Both the position numbers and the translations under genes were made by a program. This document shows positions 1 through 11,889 of a stretch of DNA of 64,000 bases, piece by piece. The notes beneath the pieces are model-generated. The model saw nothing but the letters and a program-made list of their open reading frames with translations, did no database searches and was not told the DNA's origin. Origin of the DNA: Sipunculus nudus (taxonomy: Eukaryota; Annelida; Sipuncula; Golfingiida; Sipunculidae); NCBI GenBank assembly GCA_026874595.1, contig CM049312.1, forward strand, positions 50,907,429-50,971,428, written 5' to 3'. The stretch's first letter is position 1; each line of letters begins with the position of its first letter.

Positions 1-327
1 TGCATAATGTGCCTGAATGGTCAACAAGGTGACATACAGGTGACTGAAGAGGGGCTGGGTAGAGCCTGGGTGTGACATTGTCTCATAAATTGTCTCTGAT
101 TTTATATTTATGCTAATAACTTATAAAATTTAAAAATTCAGAACTAATTTTGGGTATACAATTGAATCTTGATTGAATTATATTATATCCCTGACAAAAT
201 ATCTCTGGCTTCAGCAATTCTCATGTTAAGGGAGTTACTATATTTTTGTTTTTTTTTTACAAAGTGCAATATGTTTGGGCCCATAACATAAAACAACTAG
301 AATACAGGTAGTCAACAAACGACTACG
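1..327. other. DHX37 intron 3 sequence with an old dispersed repeat fragment
   Basis: No exon is visible. Bases ~90-200 resemble 1665-1760 (shared stretches around 'tttatatttatgctaataac' and 'atatccctga'), so this is a second fragment of the dispersed family described at 1290-1958. The two fragments flank the 328-1197 element. Confidence 0.4.
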
Positions 328-1197
328 TGTATCCGCCGAAATCAGAGTGGGACGGGTGAAGTGAGGCATGGATTGAGTGGCAAGGGGAAATAGAGTGAGG
401 TGTGTTGCATATTAGCATGGATGTCTACAGCCGAAATGTGTATGTAGGTTGCGCCACCTACAACAAAATCAAGAAAGCTATCAAAGATGTATAAACATGC
501 AAAATTTTAGGCAGATCAGTCAAACCACTACTGAGATATGAGTGATTATAGCCCACGGCAGACAAAAAGACGGACGCTTTGCAAAAATTGTTGCAGGTGG
601 CACCACCAGTTTTGCGTATGATAAAGAGCTATGTGAGATCTATGCACATGCTAAATTTTGGCCCAATCAGTCAAACGGTTCCCAAGATATGAGCTTGGAT
701 GTCTGCAGGGTAAACGTGAATGTAGGTGGTGCCACCTGTCATAAAATTAAGAAAGCTGTCCAGGATGTAAAAACCTGCAACAATTTCAGGTGGATAAGTC
801 AAACCATTGCCGAGATATGAGAAATTTTATCCCAAGGCAGAAGAACAGATGGACGCTGTGCAAAAATGGTTGCAGGTGGCGCCACCATTTTAACAGTATA
901 TTATAAAGCTATCCTAGGGCTACATTTGTGCAAAAATTTTTAGCCTATTCGGTCAAACAGTTCCCAAGATATGTGGGTTTATGTGTGGAAACAGACGCAC
1001 AAATGGATGCTGGGCAGAGAGGAAAGGTCAGAGGTCATCCATAATGAGGTCGCAGCAGTTCACGTGACCCAATCATAATCCTGAATTTTAAAAAATTCTG
1101 CCCAGTGGTTATGGAGGAAATCTCCGGAAACCTAAGCGGCAGCGGCGGCATCAGACTGAAAACACAGTATCCACAAAACCCTGTTTTGGCGGATACA
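328..1197 (+). mobile_element. GGTGGCGCCACC element copy 1 (non-autonomous, tandem core)
   Basis: The left end reads TGTATCCGCCGAAATC and the right end GTTTTGGCGGATACA, so the termini are inverted relative to each other. Just inside the right end the inverse motif 'agtatccacaaaac' gives a terminal hairpin. The core is a tandem array of ~130-150-bp half-units, each centred on a GGTGGCGCCACC-like palindrome, followed by a conserved tail ('ggcagagaggaaaggtcagaggtc', then 'agttctccggaaacc' like). No transposase is encoded. The short open frames inside are by-products of the repeat. Homology with copies 3 and 4 extends ~35 bp left of the TATCCGCC motif, so the true 5' end may be near 292. The layout resembles bivalve pearl elements or Helentron-derived HINEs; that link is inference. 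Confidence 0.75.
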
Positions 1198-1289
1198 ATT
1201 ACGCAATACTACACATAATTTCTGGCATGTGCATGGCGAATGTATGGAAGAATATGTATGATATATATGATCAAAGACAGGTCAGTGGT

Positions 1290-1958
1290 TTTGACATTAG
1301 TAAGTCTTGAAGTGTATCAATGGGTTTTTTAATGGAAAATTGAAGTTTCTCCTAAATATCTCAAAGGAATTAAGTCCTAGTGACCAAAGTTTTGGTATGG
1401 TAGGGGATTTGGTGGACTAACTGTATGCCAAATTTTGGGAGCTGAGAGCTGAGCTCTAAAAAACTGCATAACACTACCTTGATGTAAACAATACTTGACA
1501 TGGTTCATGATAACTTGAATAAAATCTACAGTTTTTGATCACCTGGTTCCAAATTTCATATGTTAACAGATCAAATGCTTATAAAAACATGCTGTGAAAA
1601 TTGAATCCTCAGCATTTACAGGAAAAAATGTGCCATGGTCAAATCTGGGCAAAATTTAATGTACTGATTTTATATTTATGCTAATAACTTCAGATCTAAT
1701 TTTAGGTATGCAATTGAATTTTGATTAAGTAATGTTATATCCCTGAAAAAAGTGTCTCTATCTCAAAGGAACGAATTCATGGTGACTCTGATTTCAGTAT
1801 GGAAGGAGATTTGGAGATATCTAACCGTATTCCGAATTTCAGATTCGTAGGTCCAAAGATTTAAAAAATGTGTCCTGTTAACGGATGGATGGACAGACAA
1901 AGGACAAAGGACCTTGACTATAGCTCAAATGACTTATAGTCAGCTGAGCTAAAAAGGT
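1290..1958 (-). repeat. Dispersed repeat ending in AGCTCAGCTGACTATAAGTC
   Basis: The right end ('ggaccttgactatagctcaaatgacttatagtcagctgagct') is the reverse complement of the start of the copy at 37627-37860. Both carry the 'ggatggatggacagacaaagg' / 'gtctgtctgtccgtccgtc' type sub-terminal sequence. It is non-coding and of unknown class. The flanking stretches 1198-1289 and 1959-2097 show nothing recognisable. Confidence 0.55.
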
Positions 1959-2097
1959 AAGCACAGCAACTAAAGTACCTCTTAAAAACTTTCAAAGTAG
2001 ATTCACTGGGTTATCAGACAGCTGGTACTATTTCTGTAGATTTGAATAGTGACCTCAAATTGAATATTCAAGTAATGAAATCCTCAAATCATTTTTG

Positions 2098-5000
2098 TGA
2101 TGTTTTGTGTATGTTTGCTCACCTCTTGCATCAAACTGACTGGACCATGTATCTGGCAGTGACTGAATGCTTGTTTTGAGCTTGTTTTTTTGCATGTTTA
2201 CTCTTCTCTTGTATTTATCCGACTGTAGTACCATGTATCTGGCAGTGCCTGAATGTTTTTTTTTTAGCTAGTTTTGTGCATGTTTGCTCGTCTCTTGTAT
2301 CTTACTGACGGGACCCTGTATCTGGCAGTGACTGAATGCTTGTTTTGAACTAGTTTTGTGCATGTTTGCTCACCTCTTGTATCTATCTGACTCACCCATA
2401 TATCAGGCAGTGACTGAATGCTAGTTTTGAGCTAGTTTTGTTTAATGTTTGCTAGTCTCTTGTATCTTACTGATGGGACCCTGTATCTGGTAGTGCCTGA
2501 ATGCTTGTTTTGAGCTAGTTTTGTGCATGTTTGCTCATCTCTTGTATTTACATGACTGGACCATGTATCTGGCAATGACTGAATGCTTGTTTTGAGCTGG
2601 TGTTTGTTTGTTTGCTCACCTATTTTATCTAAATGACTGGACCCTGTATCTTAGTGACTGAATGCTTGTTTTGAGCTAGTTCTGTTCAATGTTTGCTTTT
2701 CTCTTGTATTTACCTGACTGGACCATGTATCTGGCAGTGACTGAATGCTTGTTTCAAGCTAGTTTTTTGTATGTTTGCTCACCTCTTGTATCTATCTGAC
2801 TCACCCATATATCAGGCAGTGACTGAATGCTAGTTTTGAGCTAGTTTTGTTTAATGTTTGCTCGTCTCTTGTATCTTACTGACAGGACCCTGTATCTGGC
2901 AGTGCCTGAATGCTTGTTTTGAGCTAGTTTTGTGCATGTTTGCTCATCTCTTGTATTTACATGACTGGACCATGTATCTGGCAATGACTGAATGCTTGTT
3001 TTGAGCTGGTGTTTGTTTGTTTGCTCACCTATTTTATCTAAATGACTGGACCCTGTATCTTAGAGACTGAATGCTTGTTTTGAGCTAGTTCTGTTCAGTG
3101 TTTGCTTTTCTCTTGTATTTACCTGACTGGACCATGTATCTGGCAGTGACTGGATGCTTGTTTAAAGCTAGTTTTTGGTATGTTTGCTCACCTCTAGTAT
3201 CTATCTGACTCACCCATATATCTGGCAGTGACTGAATGCTAGTTTTGAGCTAGTTTTGTTTAATGTTTGCTCGTCTCTTGTATCTTACTGACAGGACCCT
3301 GTATCTGGCAGTGCCTGAATGCTTGTTTTGAGCTAGTTTTGTGCATGTTTGCTCATCTCTTGTATTTACATGACAGGACCCTGTATCTGGCAGTGACTGA
3401 ATGCTTGTTTTTAGCTAGTTTTGTGCATGTTTGCTCGTCTCTTGTGTCTTACTGACAGGACCCTGTATCTGGCAGTGACTGAATGCTTGTTTTGAGCTAG
3501 TTCTGTTCAATGTTTGCTTTTCTCTTGTATTTACCTGACTGGACCATGTATCTGGCAGTGACTGAATGCTTGTTTCAAGCTAGTTTTTTGTATGTTTGCT
3601 CACCTTTTGTATCTATCTGACTCACCCATATATCAGGCAGTGACTGAATGCTAGTTTTGAGCTAGTTTTGTTTAATGTTTGCTCGTCTCTTGTATCTTAC
3701 TGACAGGACCCTGTATCTGGCAGTGCCTGAATGCTTGTTTGAGCTAGTTTTGTGCATGTTTGCTCATCTCTTGTATTTACATGACTGGACCATGTATCTG
3801 GCAATGACTGAATGCTTGTTTTGAGCTGGTGTTTGTTTGTTTGCTCACCTATTTTATCTAAATGACTGGACCCTGTATCTTAGTGACTGAATGCTTGTTT
3901 TGAGCTAGTTCTGTTCAATGTTTGCTTTTCTCTTGTATTTACCTGACTGGACCATGTATCTGGCAGTGACTGGATGCTTGTTTCAAGCTAGTTTTTTGTA
4001 TGTTTGCTCACCTCTAGTATCTATCTGACTCACCCATATATCTGGCAGTGACTGAATGCTAGTTTTGAGCTAGTTTTGTTTAATGTTTGCTCGTCTCTTG
4101 TATCTTACTGACAGGACCCTGTATCTGGCAGTGCCTGAATGCTTGTTATGAGCTAGTTTTGTGCATGTTTGCTCATCTCTTGTATTTACATGACAGGACC
4201 CTGTATCTGGCAGTGACTGAATGCTTGTTTTGAGCTAGTTTTGTGCATGTTTGCTCGTCTCTTGTATCTTACTGACAGGACCCTGTATCTGGCAGTGACT
4301 GAATGCTTGTTTTGAGCTAGTTTTGTGCATGTTTGCTCATCTCTTGTATTTACATGACTGGACCATGTATCTGGCCATGGCAATGACTGAATGCTTGTTT
4401 TGACCTGGTGTTTGTTTGTTTGCCCAACTATTTTATCTAAATGACTGGACCCTGTATCTTAGTGACTGAATGCTTGTTTTGAGCTAGTTCTGTTCAATGT
4501 TTGATTTTCTCTTGTATTTACCTGACTGGACCATGTATCTGGCAGTGACTGAATGCTTGTTTCAAGCTAGTTTTTTTAATGTTTGCTCACCTCTAGTATC
4601 TATCTGACTCACCCATATATCTGGCAGTGACTGAATGCTAGTTTTGAGCTAGTTTTGTTTAATGTTTGCTCGTCTCTTGTATCTTACTGACAGGACCCTG
4701 TATCTGGCAGTGCCTGAATGCTTGTTTTGAGCTAGTTTTGTGCATGTTTGCTCATCTCTTGTATTTACATGACAGGAGCCTGCTTGTTTTGAGCTAGTTT
4801 TGTGCATGTTTGCTCATCTCTTGTATTTACATGACAGGACCTCTTGTATTTATCTTACTGTATCATGCATCTAGCAGTGACTGAATGCTTGTTTTGAGCT
4901 AGTTTTGTGCAACATTTGCTCGCCTCTTGTATATATCTGACTGAATGTTTTATCTGGTAGTGACAGAATGTTTGTTTTGAGCTAGTTTTGTGTATGTTTG

Positions 5001-5170
5001 CTCGCCTCTTGTATATATCTGACTAAATTTTTTTATCTGGTAGTGACAGAATGTTTGTTTTGAGCTAGTTTTGTGTATGTTTGCTCGACTCTTGTATATA
5101 TCTGACTGAATGTTTTATCTGGTAGTGACAGAATGTTTGTTTTGAGCTAGTTTTGTGTATGTTTGCTCAC
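2098..5170 (-). repeat. ~82-bp minisatellite in DHX37 intron 3, seeded from the exon 3 splice junction
   Basis: About 37 tandem units of ~82 bp abut DHX37 exon 3 with no gap. Read on the DHX37 sense (minus) strand, the unit contains a copy of the exon 3 end and donor: exon/intron CAGTCAGGCAAATACAAAAG|GTGAGCAAACAT versus unit CAGTCATGTAAATACAAGAG|ATGAGCAAACAT. The unit is therefore a duplicated exon-intron junction plus ~45 nt of intron. At the donor position, units carry GT (about ten), AT, AC, GC, TC or AA. A higher-order period of ~409 bp (five units) is visible: 'tttaatgttt' recurs at 2441, 2850, 3259, 3671 and 4079. The last interval, to 4658, is longer (two extra units). Confidence 0.9.
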
Positions 5171-5271
5171 CTTTTGTATTTGCCTGACTGCATCTCTGAT
5201 ACAGATGTCATCAAGGACAACTCATCTTTGGATGCCTGGACTTTTTGCAGGGACTCCAGTAGACCAGCTCG
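5171..5271 (-). CDS. DHX37: DHX37 exon 3 (partial gene)
   Basis: Coding exon of the DEAH-box RNA helicase DHX37 (yeast Dhr1 family), which acts in small-subunit ribosome biogenesis in the nucleolus. On the minus strand an acceptor (ttaacctaccag) precedes 101 nt, and the donor AAAAG|GTGAGC follows. It translates as 33 codons plus two bases (phase 2), beginning RAGLLESLQKVQASKDELSL. This aligns by eye with the vertebrate segment just after the lysine-rich N-terminal stretch (RAEMLQKLSEVQASEAEM). It is a low-complexity, likely helical part ahead of the helicase core; the core exons lie left of the window. It enters in phase 0, as exon 2 leaves. The last ~20 nt and the donor are duplicated in the adjacent minisatellite. 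The identification rests on motif and order with exons 1 and 2. Confidence 0.82.
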
Positions 5272-6029
5272 CTGGTAGGTTAACAAAACAACTCAGAATT
5301 AGGAGTCACTGATCTAAAGGATTATTTGTTTTTCCACCAAAATTGTGGCTAAATGGGGTCTGTGGATTATCTTTGGTGAATGACGGCATGCTGACTGTAT
5401 TACAGTTCAACAGCGTTTTGGTCTCAAAATCACAAAAAGGTCACATATTATCTATAGCAAACAATCGATTGCTTATTATATTACAGATCAATAGCCTTAT
5501 GGTCACAAAAAGATAAATTTTTATTCTTAAATCAATCAAGCAGGGAGGACTCAATTACACTAGTTTTATTAACTGACATAACTAGAGACCCGTGGGTCTT
5601 GACGCTCAGCTGAATTTGTCTATAAGGATATGTTTATGAGCTTTTTCAAAATATGGGTCCTGTGATCAGTTTGAAGCCAACCTGTCTACCCAAACTTGAG
5701 TTTTTATCAATAAACTAATTTGTAAATGGAAGGGCCCTTGAACTTTGACCTAGTGACCCAAAAATAAAAATAAACTTCCCCAATTGGCAGGTGCACCATT
5801 TGTGGAAGATTTGTGATGGTTTGGCTTAAAATACATCCACAACCTTTTTAAAAAAGTGGGTCCTGTGACCTTGACTTTTGACCTCATGACCTCAAAATTG
5901 AAAGGGTTCTAACACTATTGGTGGGTCACTTATAAGTCAAGATTGAAACCAATATAACAATCCAATCTGGAGTTATCGTAAGGAAGCAAATATGCAGACA
6001 AATGGCCCCTGTGACCATGACCTTTCACC
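5272..6029. other. DHX37 intron 2, distal part
   Basis: No exon is recognised apart from the acceptor of exon 3. Bases ~5580-6010 contain a dispersed repeat typical of marine invertebrate genomes ('agagacccgtgggtcttgacg', with repeated 'gaccttgac/gacctcatgacc' motifs). It leads into the body of the next element. Confidence 0.35.
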
Positions 6030-7099
6030 CTGAAGCATGGATTGAGTGGCAAGGGGGTTAGATGTGTTACATATTAGCATGGATGTAAACATGACTGTAG
6101 GTGGTGTCACCTATTATTTGAACGAGATACTATCCAAGATGTATACACATGCAATATTTCAGGTGGAAAAGTCAAACCAATGCCGAGATATGAGTGATTT
6201 TAACCCAAGTCAAATGAACAGATGGACGCTGTGCAAAAATGGTTGTAGGTAGCGCAACCAGTTTCTTGTATGATAAAGAGCTATGTGAGATCTAAACACA
6301 TGCAAATTTTCAGAAAGATAAGTCAAACCAGTCTGGAGATATAAGCATGGATGTCTGCAGCGTGAACGTCAATGTAGGTAGCGCCACCTGTCATAAAATC
6401 AAGAAAGCTATCCAGGATGTATAAGCATGCCAAATTTCAGGTAGATAAGTCCAATCACTGCTGGGATATGAGTGATTTTAGCCCATGTCAAACAAAAAGA
6501 TGGACGCTATGCAAAAATGGTTGCAGGTGGCACCACCAGTTTCTTGTATGATAAAGAGCTATGTCAGATCTAAACACATGCAAATTTTCAGGAAGATACG
6601 TCAAACCAGTCCGGAGATATAAGAATGGATGTCTGTATTGTGACCGTGAAGGTAGGTGGCTCCACCTGTCATAAATCAAGAAAGCTATCCAGGATGTATA
6701 TGCATGCCAAATTTCAAGTGAATTAATCAAACCACTGCAGAGATATGAGTGATTTTAACCCAAGGCAGCCAAGATGGACGCTGTGCAAAAATGGATGCAG
6801 GTAGCGCCACCATTTTCATGTATGATATAAAGCTAACTTTTTTCCGATAGGTCAAACGAGTCCGAAGATATGTGGGTTAATATGTCAAAACAGATGCACA
6901 GATGGACACACTGGAGAGAGGAAAGGTCAGAGGTCAACACCGAATGGTAAGGCACCAGTTCACATGTGACCTGATAATTGGTGTAAGTTTTAGAAAAATA
7001 GGTCCAGTAGTCTCAGAGGAGTTCTCCAGAAACAAATACGGCAGCGGCGGAACCCGGAAAAAAACACAGTATCCGCAAAATTTTGTTTTGGCGGATACA
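6030..7099 (+). mobile_element. GGTGGCGCCACC element copy 2 (5' end lost)
   Basis: It enters at the conserved 'gaagcatggattgagtggcaaggg' segment, so the TATCCGCC terminus is missing. The core has ~4 diverged tandem units carrying imperfect versions of the palindrome. It ends in the conserved tail and the terminal hairpin GTATCCGCAAAA...TTTTGGCGGATACA. It is non-coding. Confidence 0.7.
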
Positions 7100-7702
7100 A
7101 TAACAATGACAAAGTAAATGAAGAAAAACTTGTTTTATTTTAAACACCGTCTAAACAGTTTTGTACTTTTAAACAGTATCACATACAAATTAAAAGTTTC
7201 CTATACAAATCTTGGATTTATATTTTCATGAGAAAGTTATAAACATGACATTCATACAGTGCAAATCAATTTTTAATTATAAGTATATTTTGTAAATATA
7301 TTAAGTACTTCCTCTCTGCATTAACATATTAATCATATGATAATCTGTATTGCTGCTGTGGCTTACCAAATACATTCTCCAAACAGTACCCAATATTGGC
7401 TTAATTCCAAATTTTTGCAACATTGGTGTTTTAGTTATTAAGCAGATTCTACAATATACAAAGATATTCAGTGTAAACAGCACCCCTACTCAATTTCACA
7501 AAGGGAGGTCATCATGACCTAGTTTCAGGTATGGTAATATTGAGGCTTCTAACCATCTGTATGAAAAATTCAGGTTGGAAACTAAAATGGTTTTGTCACT
7601 TTAACAGAAATCCAGACAGGCAGGTTCTTGACAGACAGACAGACAAAGAGCCATTGCTATGTTAATGAGTCAGCAGAGCTCAAAATTTATTATATATAAT
7701 AA

Positions 7703-7759
<57 letters not shown>

Positions 7760-8096
7760 TATAATAAAGGGCAAAGAATACTTTGAACTTTCTAAAAATA
7801 GTTAAGCTTACACAGGGTCATAGTTATGAGATATGAAACTAAACTAATACCAGTGTCATATATGTTTCTTAAACAATAACATGTAATCATACATTAATGA
7901 GCAAAATAATATATCACCATAATATAGCTTATATCTAAATAATTATGTAAAAAATATAAATGTCTTATTCAAAAGCTAGTTTAAGAATCTCTTACTACAT
8001 AGCAGATATAAGGAGCATAATGTATTGAAAAAATACACTGCTAATATTTTTTTAAATCTTTAAAAAATATATTTATATAAACATGATATATGCTTC
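7100..8096. other. DHX37 intron 2, AT-rich filler with a TA microsatellite
   Basis: A (TA)n tract occupies ~7706-7765. Bases ~7490-7690 resemble the dispersed family of 1290-1958 ('gacagacagacagacaaag', 'gagtcagcagagctc'). Nothing else is recognised. Confidence 0.5.
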
Positions 8097-10305
8097 TGAT
8101 AATCATATTACACTGAGAACATTTTTAATGTTATTTATACCATTGTAATAATCATGAAAGTTACAGTCTGTTAATGTTAATATACCATGGTAATAACCAT
8201 GAAATTTACAGTCTGTTAATGTTAATATACCATGGTTATAACCATCAAAGTAACAGACTGTTAATGTTATTTATACCATGGTAATAATCATGAAAGTAAG
8301 TCTGTTAATGTTATTTGTACCATGGTAATAATCATGAAAGTAAGTCTGTTAATGTTATTTGTACCATGGTAATAATCATGAACATTATAGTCTGTTAATG
8401 TTATTGATACCATGGTAATAATCATGAAAGTTACAGTCTGTTAATGTTAATATACCATGGTAATAATCATGAAAGTAAGTCTGTTAATGTTATTTATACC
8501 ATGGTAATAATCATGAAAGTAAGTCTGTTAATGTTATTTGTACCATGGTAATAATCATGAACATTATAGTCTGTTAATGTTATTGATACCATGGTAATAA
8601 TCATGAAAGTTACAGTCTGTTAATGTTAATATACCATGGTAATAATCATGAAAGTAAGTCTGTTAATGTTATTTATACCATGGTAATAATCATGAAAGTA
8701 AGTCTGTCAATGTTATTTATACCATGGTAATAATCATGAAAGTAAGTCTGTCAATGTTATTTGTACCATGGTAATAATCATGAACATTATAGTCTGTTAA
8801 TGTTATTGATACCATGGTAAAAATCATGAAAGTAACAGTCTGTTAATGTTAATTATACCATGGTTATAATCATGAAAGTAACAGTCTGTTAATGTTATTT
8901 ATACCATTGTAATAATCATGAAAGTAACAGTCTGTTAATGTTAATATACCATGGTAATAATCATGAAAGTTACAGTCTGTTAATGTTATTTATACCATGG
9001 TAATAATCATGAAAGTTACAGTCTGTTAATGTTATTTATACCATGGTAATAATCATGAAAGTAACAGTCTGTTAATGTTAATATACCATGGTTATGATCA
9101 TCAAAGTAACAGTCTGTTAATGTTATTTATACCATGGTAATAATCATCAAAGTAACAGTCTGTTAATGTTATTTGTACCATGGTAATAATCATGAACATT
9201 ATAGTCTGTTAATGTTATTGATACCATGGTAATAATCATGAAAGTAACAGTCTGTTAATGTTAATTATACCGTGGTAATAATCATGAAAGTAAAAGTCTG
9301 TTAATGTTATTTATACCATTGTAATAATCATGAAAGTAACAGTCTGTTAATGTTATTGATACCATGGTAATAATCATGAAGGTAACAGTCTGTTAATGTT
9401 AATTATACCATGGTAATAATCATGAAAGTAACAGTCTGTTAATGTTAATATACCATGGTAATAATCATGAAAGATACAGTCTGTTAATGTTATTTTTACC
9501 ATGGTAATAATCATGAAAGTAACAGTCTGTTAATGTTACTATACCATGGTTATAACCATCAAAGTAACAGTCTGTTAATGTTATTTATACCATGGTAATA
9601 ATCATCAAAGTAACAGTCTGTTAATGTTATTTGTACCATGGTAATAATCATGAACATTATAGTCTGTTAATGTTATTGATACCATGGTAATAATCATGAA
9701 AGTAACAGTCTGTTAATGTTAATTATACCGTGGTAATAATCATGAAAGTAAAAGTCTGTTAATGTTATTTATACCATTGTAATAATCATGAAAGTAACAG
9801 TCTGTTAATGTTATTGATACCATGGTAATAACCATGAAAGTAACAGTCTGTTAATGTTAATTATACCATGGTAATAATCATGAAAGTAACAGTCTGTTAA
9901 TGTTAATATACCATGGTAATAATCATGAAAGATACAGTCTGTTAATGTTATTTTTACCATGGTAATAATCATGAAAGTAACAGTCTGTTAATGTTACTAT
10001 ACCATGGTTATAACCATCAAAGTAACAGTCTGTTAATGTTATTTATACCATGGTAATAATCATCAAAGTAACAGTCTGTTAATGTTAATTATACCATGGT
10101 AATAATCATGAAAGTAACAGTCTGTTAATGTTAATATACCATGGTAATAATCATGAAAGATACAGTCTGTTAATGTTATTTATACCATGGTAATAATCAT
10201 GAAAGTAACAGTCTGTTAATGTTAATATACCATGGTTATAACCATCAAAGTAACAGTCTGTTAATATTATTTATACCATAGTTATAATCATCAATGTAAC
10301 AGTCT
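8097..10305 (+). repeat. ~46-bp minisatellite with a TACCATGGTA palindrome in most units
   Basis: About 48 tandem units of 43-47 bp have the form 'gtctgttaatgttat.tataccatggtaataatcatgaaagtaaca'-like (variant positions differ from unit to unit). Almost every unit carries the perfect palindrome TACCATGGTA (an NcoI site), with flanking TTAT/ATAA extending the dyad. Blocks recur at ~460 bp (9085-9545 resembles 9546-10005), so there is a higher-order layer. Unlike the other two gene-linked arrays, the unit shows no match to exon 2 or exon 3 of DHX37. It sits mid-intron. Confidence 0.92.
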
Positions 10306-11379
10306 GTGAAAGAGATGTACACTTTCCATTAGTCTGTGATACTGAGTTGTCCTGCAGTAACTAAGTTTAGTATATATAATACTATATATCTTGATCAACA
10401 GAACTGTTTCAAAGAGTGAGTGTACACTTGCCTCATCTACTTTTCTATGTATCAGTTTATTATGTCGCAGCATGTTACTCATGGCATAAAACTGGCATTA
10501 TTAGATGAGATAATATTGATTAATATTTCTGTTCAGTTTCACCAAAATCTTTATATTTTACAGGGCGGAAAATTAACGTCTGACCCCTGGAAATGGCAGG
10601 TAGTGTTCTCAGGGGTCCAGTTAATGTTATCCAGGCACTGGACCCCTTTTCCGGCATTTATAAACCATTCATGTTACTCTGACAAAAAGACAAGTGACTG
10701 TTTCCTGCTTGAGGTCTGTTGATAGTTGTAACCTTACAAGTGTCTCGCCTAACCAAGAATACGCCTGCCCTTAAAATATTTCCAAATATGGAAATAACAC
10801 TGGTAACCTATGATGACAAAAAGTCCTTTGCATAGTGTCACAGACTGATAGCACACTCCCACTCCTCTGAGCCAACTGTTTTGTTTTTTAGCTGAGAGAA
10901 GTAGATTAAAAACTTGGAATAAACAACCACGTGGGATCAGGTGGAATTCTGTGGGGTCCGGCAAATTTTTTTAGGTGGCAGACCCCATTTCAGGTGGATA
11001 AAAAAGTTAATTTTATGCCCTGTTTTATATATTCCTAGTGAGTATTCAGTGTGACACCAGGATGATGCCTGGTGACTTCTAAACTCATTAAAAATGTATG
11101 AATTTTGCCAAGAATCAAATTTGGAGAGATAACCTATTGGTAAGCAGAACTTATGGTAAGTTTTTTGAACATCCATCAAAGCCCTGGTAAGGTGACACTA
11201 AAAGTGAACTGATCCATACACCATGGGTATACCAGAATTGGTCCTGCCTCTGATGGGCTTATAAACAATCTTATGACCAAGTTGCTTATCAGGCATTAAA
11301 ACTGTAAGATGTGGAAGTAGTTAGGCCTATGGGCAGAAACTTGTGAGGACTGGTGTTTGTGAATTTTCTCTCCAATTAC
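10306..11379. other. DHX37 intron 2, proximal part
   Basis: Unique-looking intronic sequence between the minisatellite and exon 2. No exon, RNA gene or repeat is recognised. Confidence 0.4.
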
Positions 11380-11562
11380 CTTGTTTTTCTTTTCTTTCCT
11401 GGAGATGATCTGCTCCAGCCGTTTCCTCTGTTTCTTGGACAGTGGTTTTACAGGAGGGACATCTGATGATGCGCACTTGGTTTTTCTCTTTTTTGATGGC
11501 AGTGCCAGTTCATTTGCATCATCATATTCATCTTCTTTCACACCTTCTATTTCAACTCTGAT
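11380..11562 (-). CDS. DHX37: DHX37 exon 2 (partial gene)
   Basis: An exon of 183 nt (61 codons, phase 0 to 0) on the minus strand. The acceptor is ...tttttccag and the donor AACAAG|GTAATT. It begins IRVEIEGVKEDEYDDANELA and continues LPSKKRKTK, then PLSKKQRKRLEQIISRKEKK. This is the lysine-rich N-terminal segment of DHX37, where the vertebrate protein reads ...NALVLPGKKKKK...PLTKKERKVLQKILEQKKKK. The basic stretches are plausible nucleolar or RNA-binding sequence; that function is inferred. No helicase motif lies in this exon, as expected for this position. The GTG near 11541 is an internal valine, not a start. Confidence 0.87.
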
Positions 11563-11889
11563 CTGGAAAAAGTGAACTCAGATGAGCGCCTATGTTTGTA
11601 TTTTAATAGTGAATTCTGATGACTCAGGGTTGTCCAGGAATTATCTGGGGTGGGAATTTCCACCCTGGGAAATACTTATCAAACCGGGAAATAAATAATT
11701 ATCTGTATAATTGTGCACTTAATTAATAAGAAAAGGTAACAAAGTTTAACCGTTTTCCGCACTGGTAAACAGTTTCAACTCATTTAAAATCATAAATTTC
11801 AAAGCTTGTTTGCTGTCTGTATACAATATAATCAGTTTGTAACATGCATGACATTTCCTCTTTTTTAAGAAAGCAAAGCTTAAAAAAAT
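11563..11889. other. DHX37 intron 1 start region
   Basis: Intronic sequence next to the exon 2 acceptor. Nothing is recognised. Confidence 0.35.

Noticed and set aside
2098-5170. A CRISPR-like array or gene family of repeated small proteins
   Set aside because: The units are contiguous tandem repeats without unique spacers, in a eukaryotic intron; open frames such as 3267-3455 and 4186-4383 are by-products.
8097-10305. Third splice-junction-derived array
   Set aside because: The unit was compared with the ends of DHX37 exons 2 and 3 on the sense strand; apart from GGTA inside the palindrome there is no alignable similarity.
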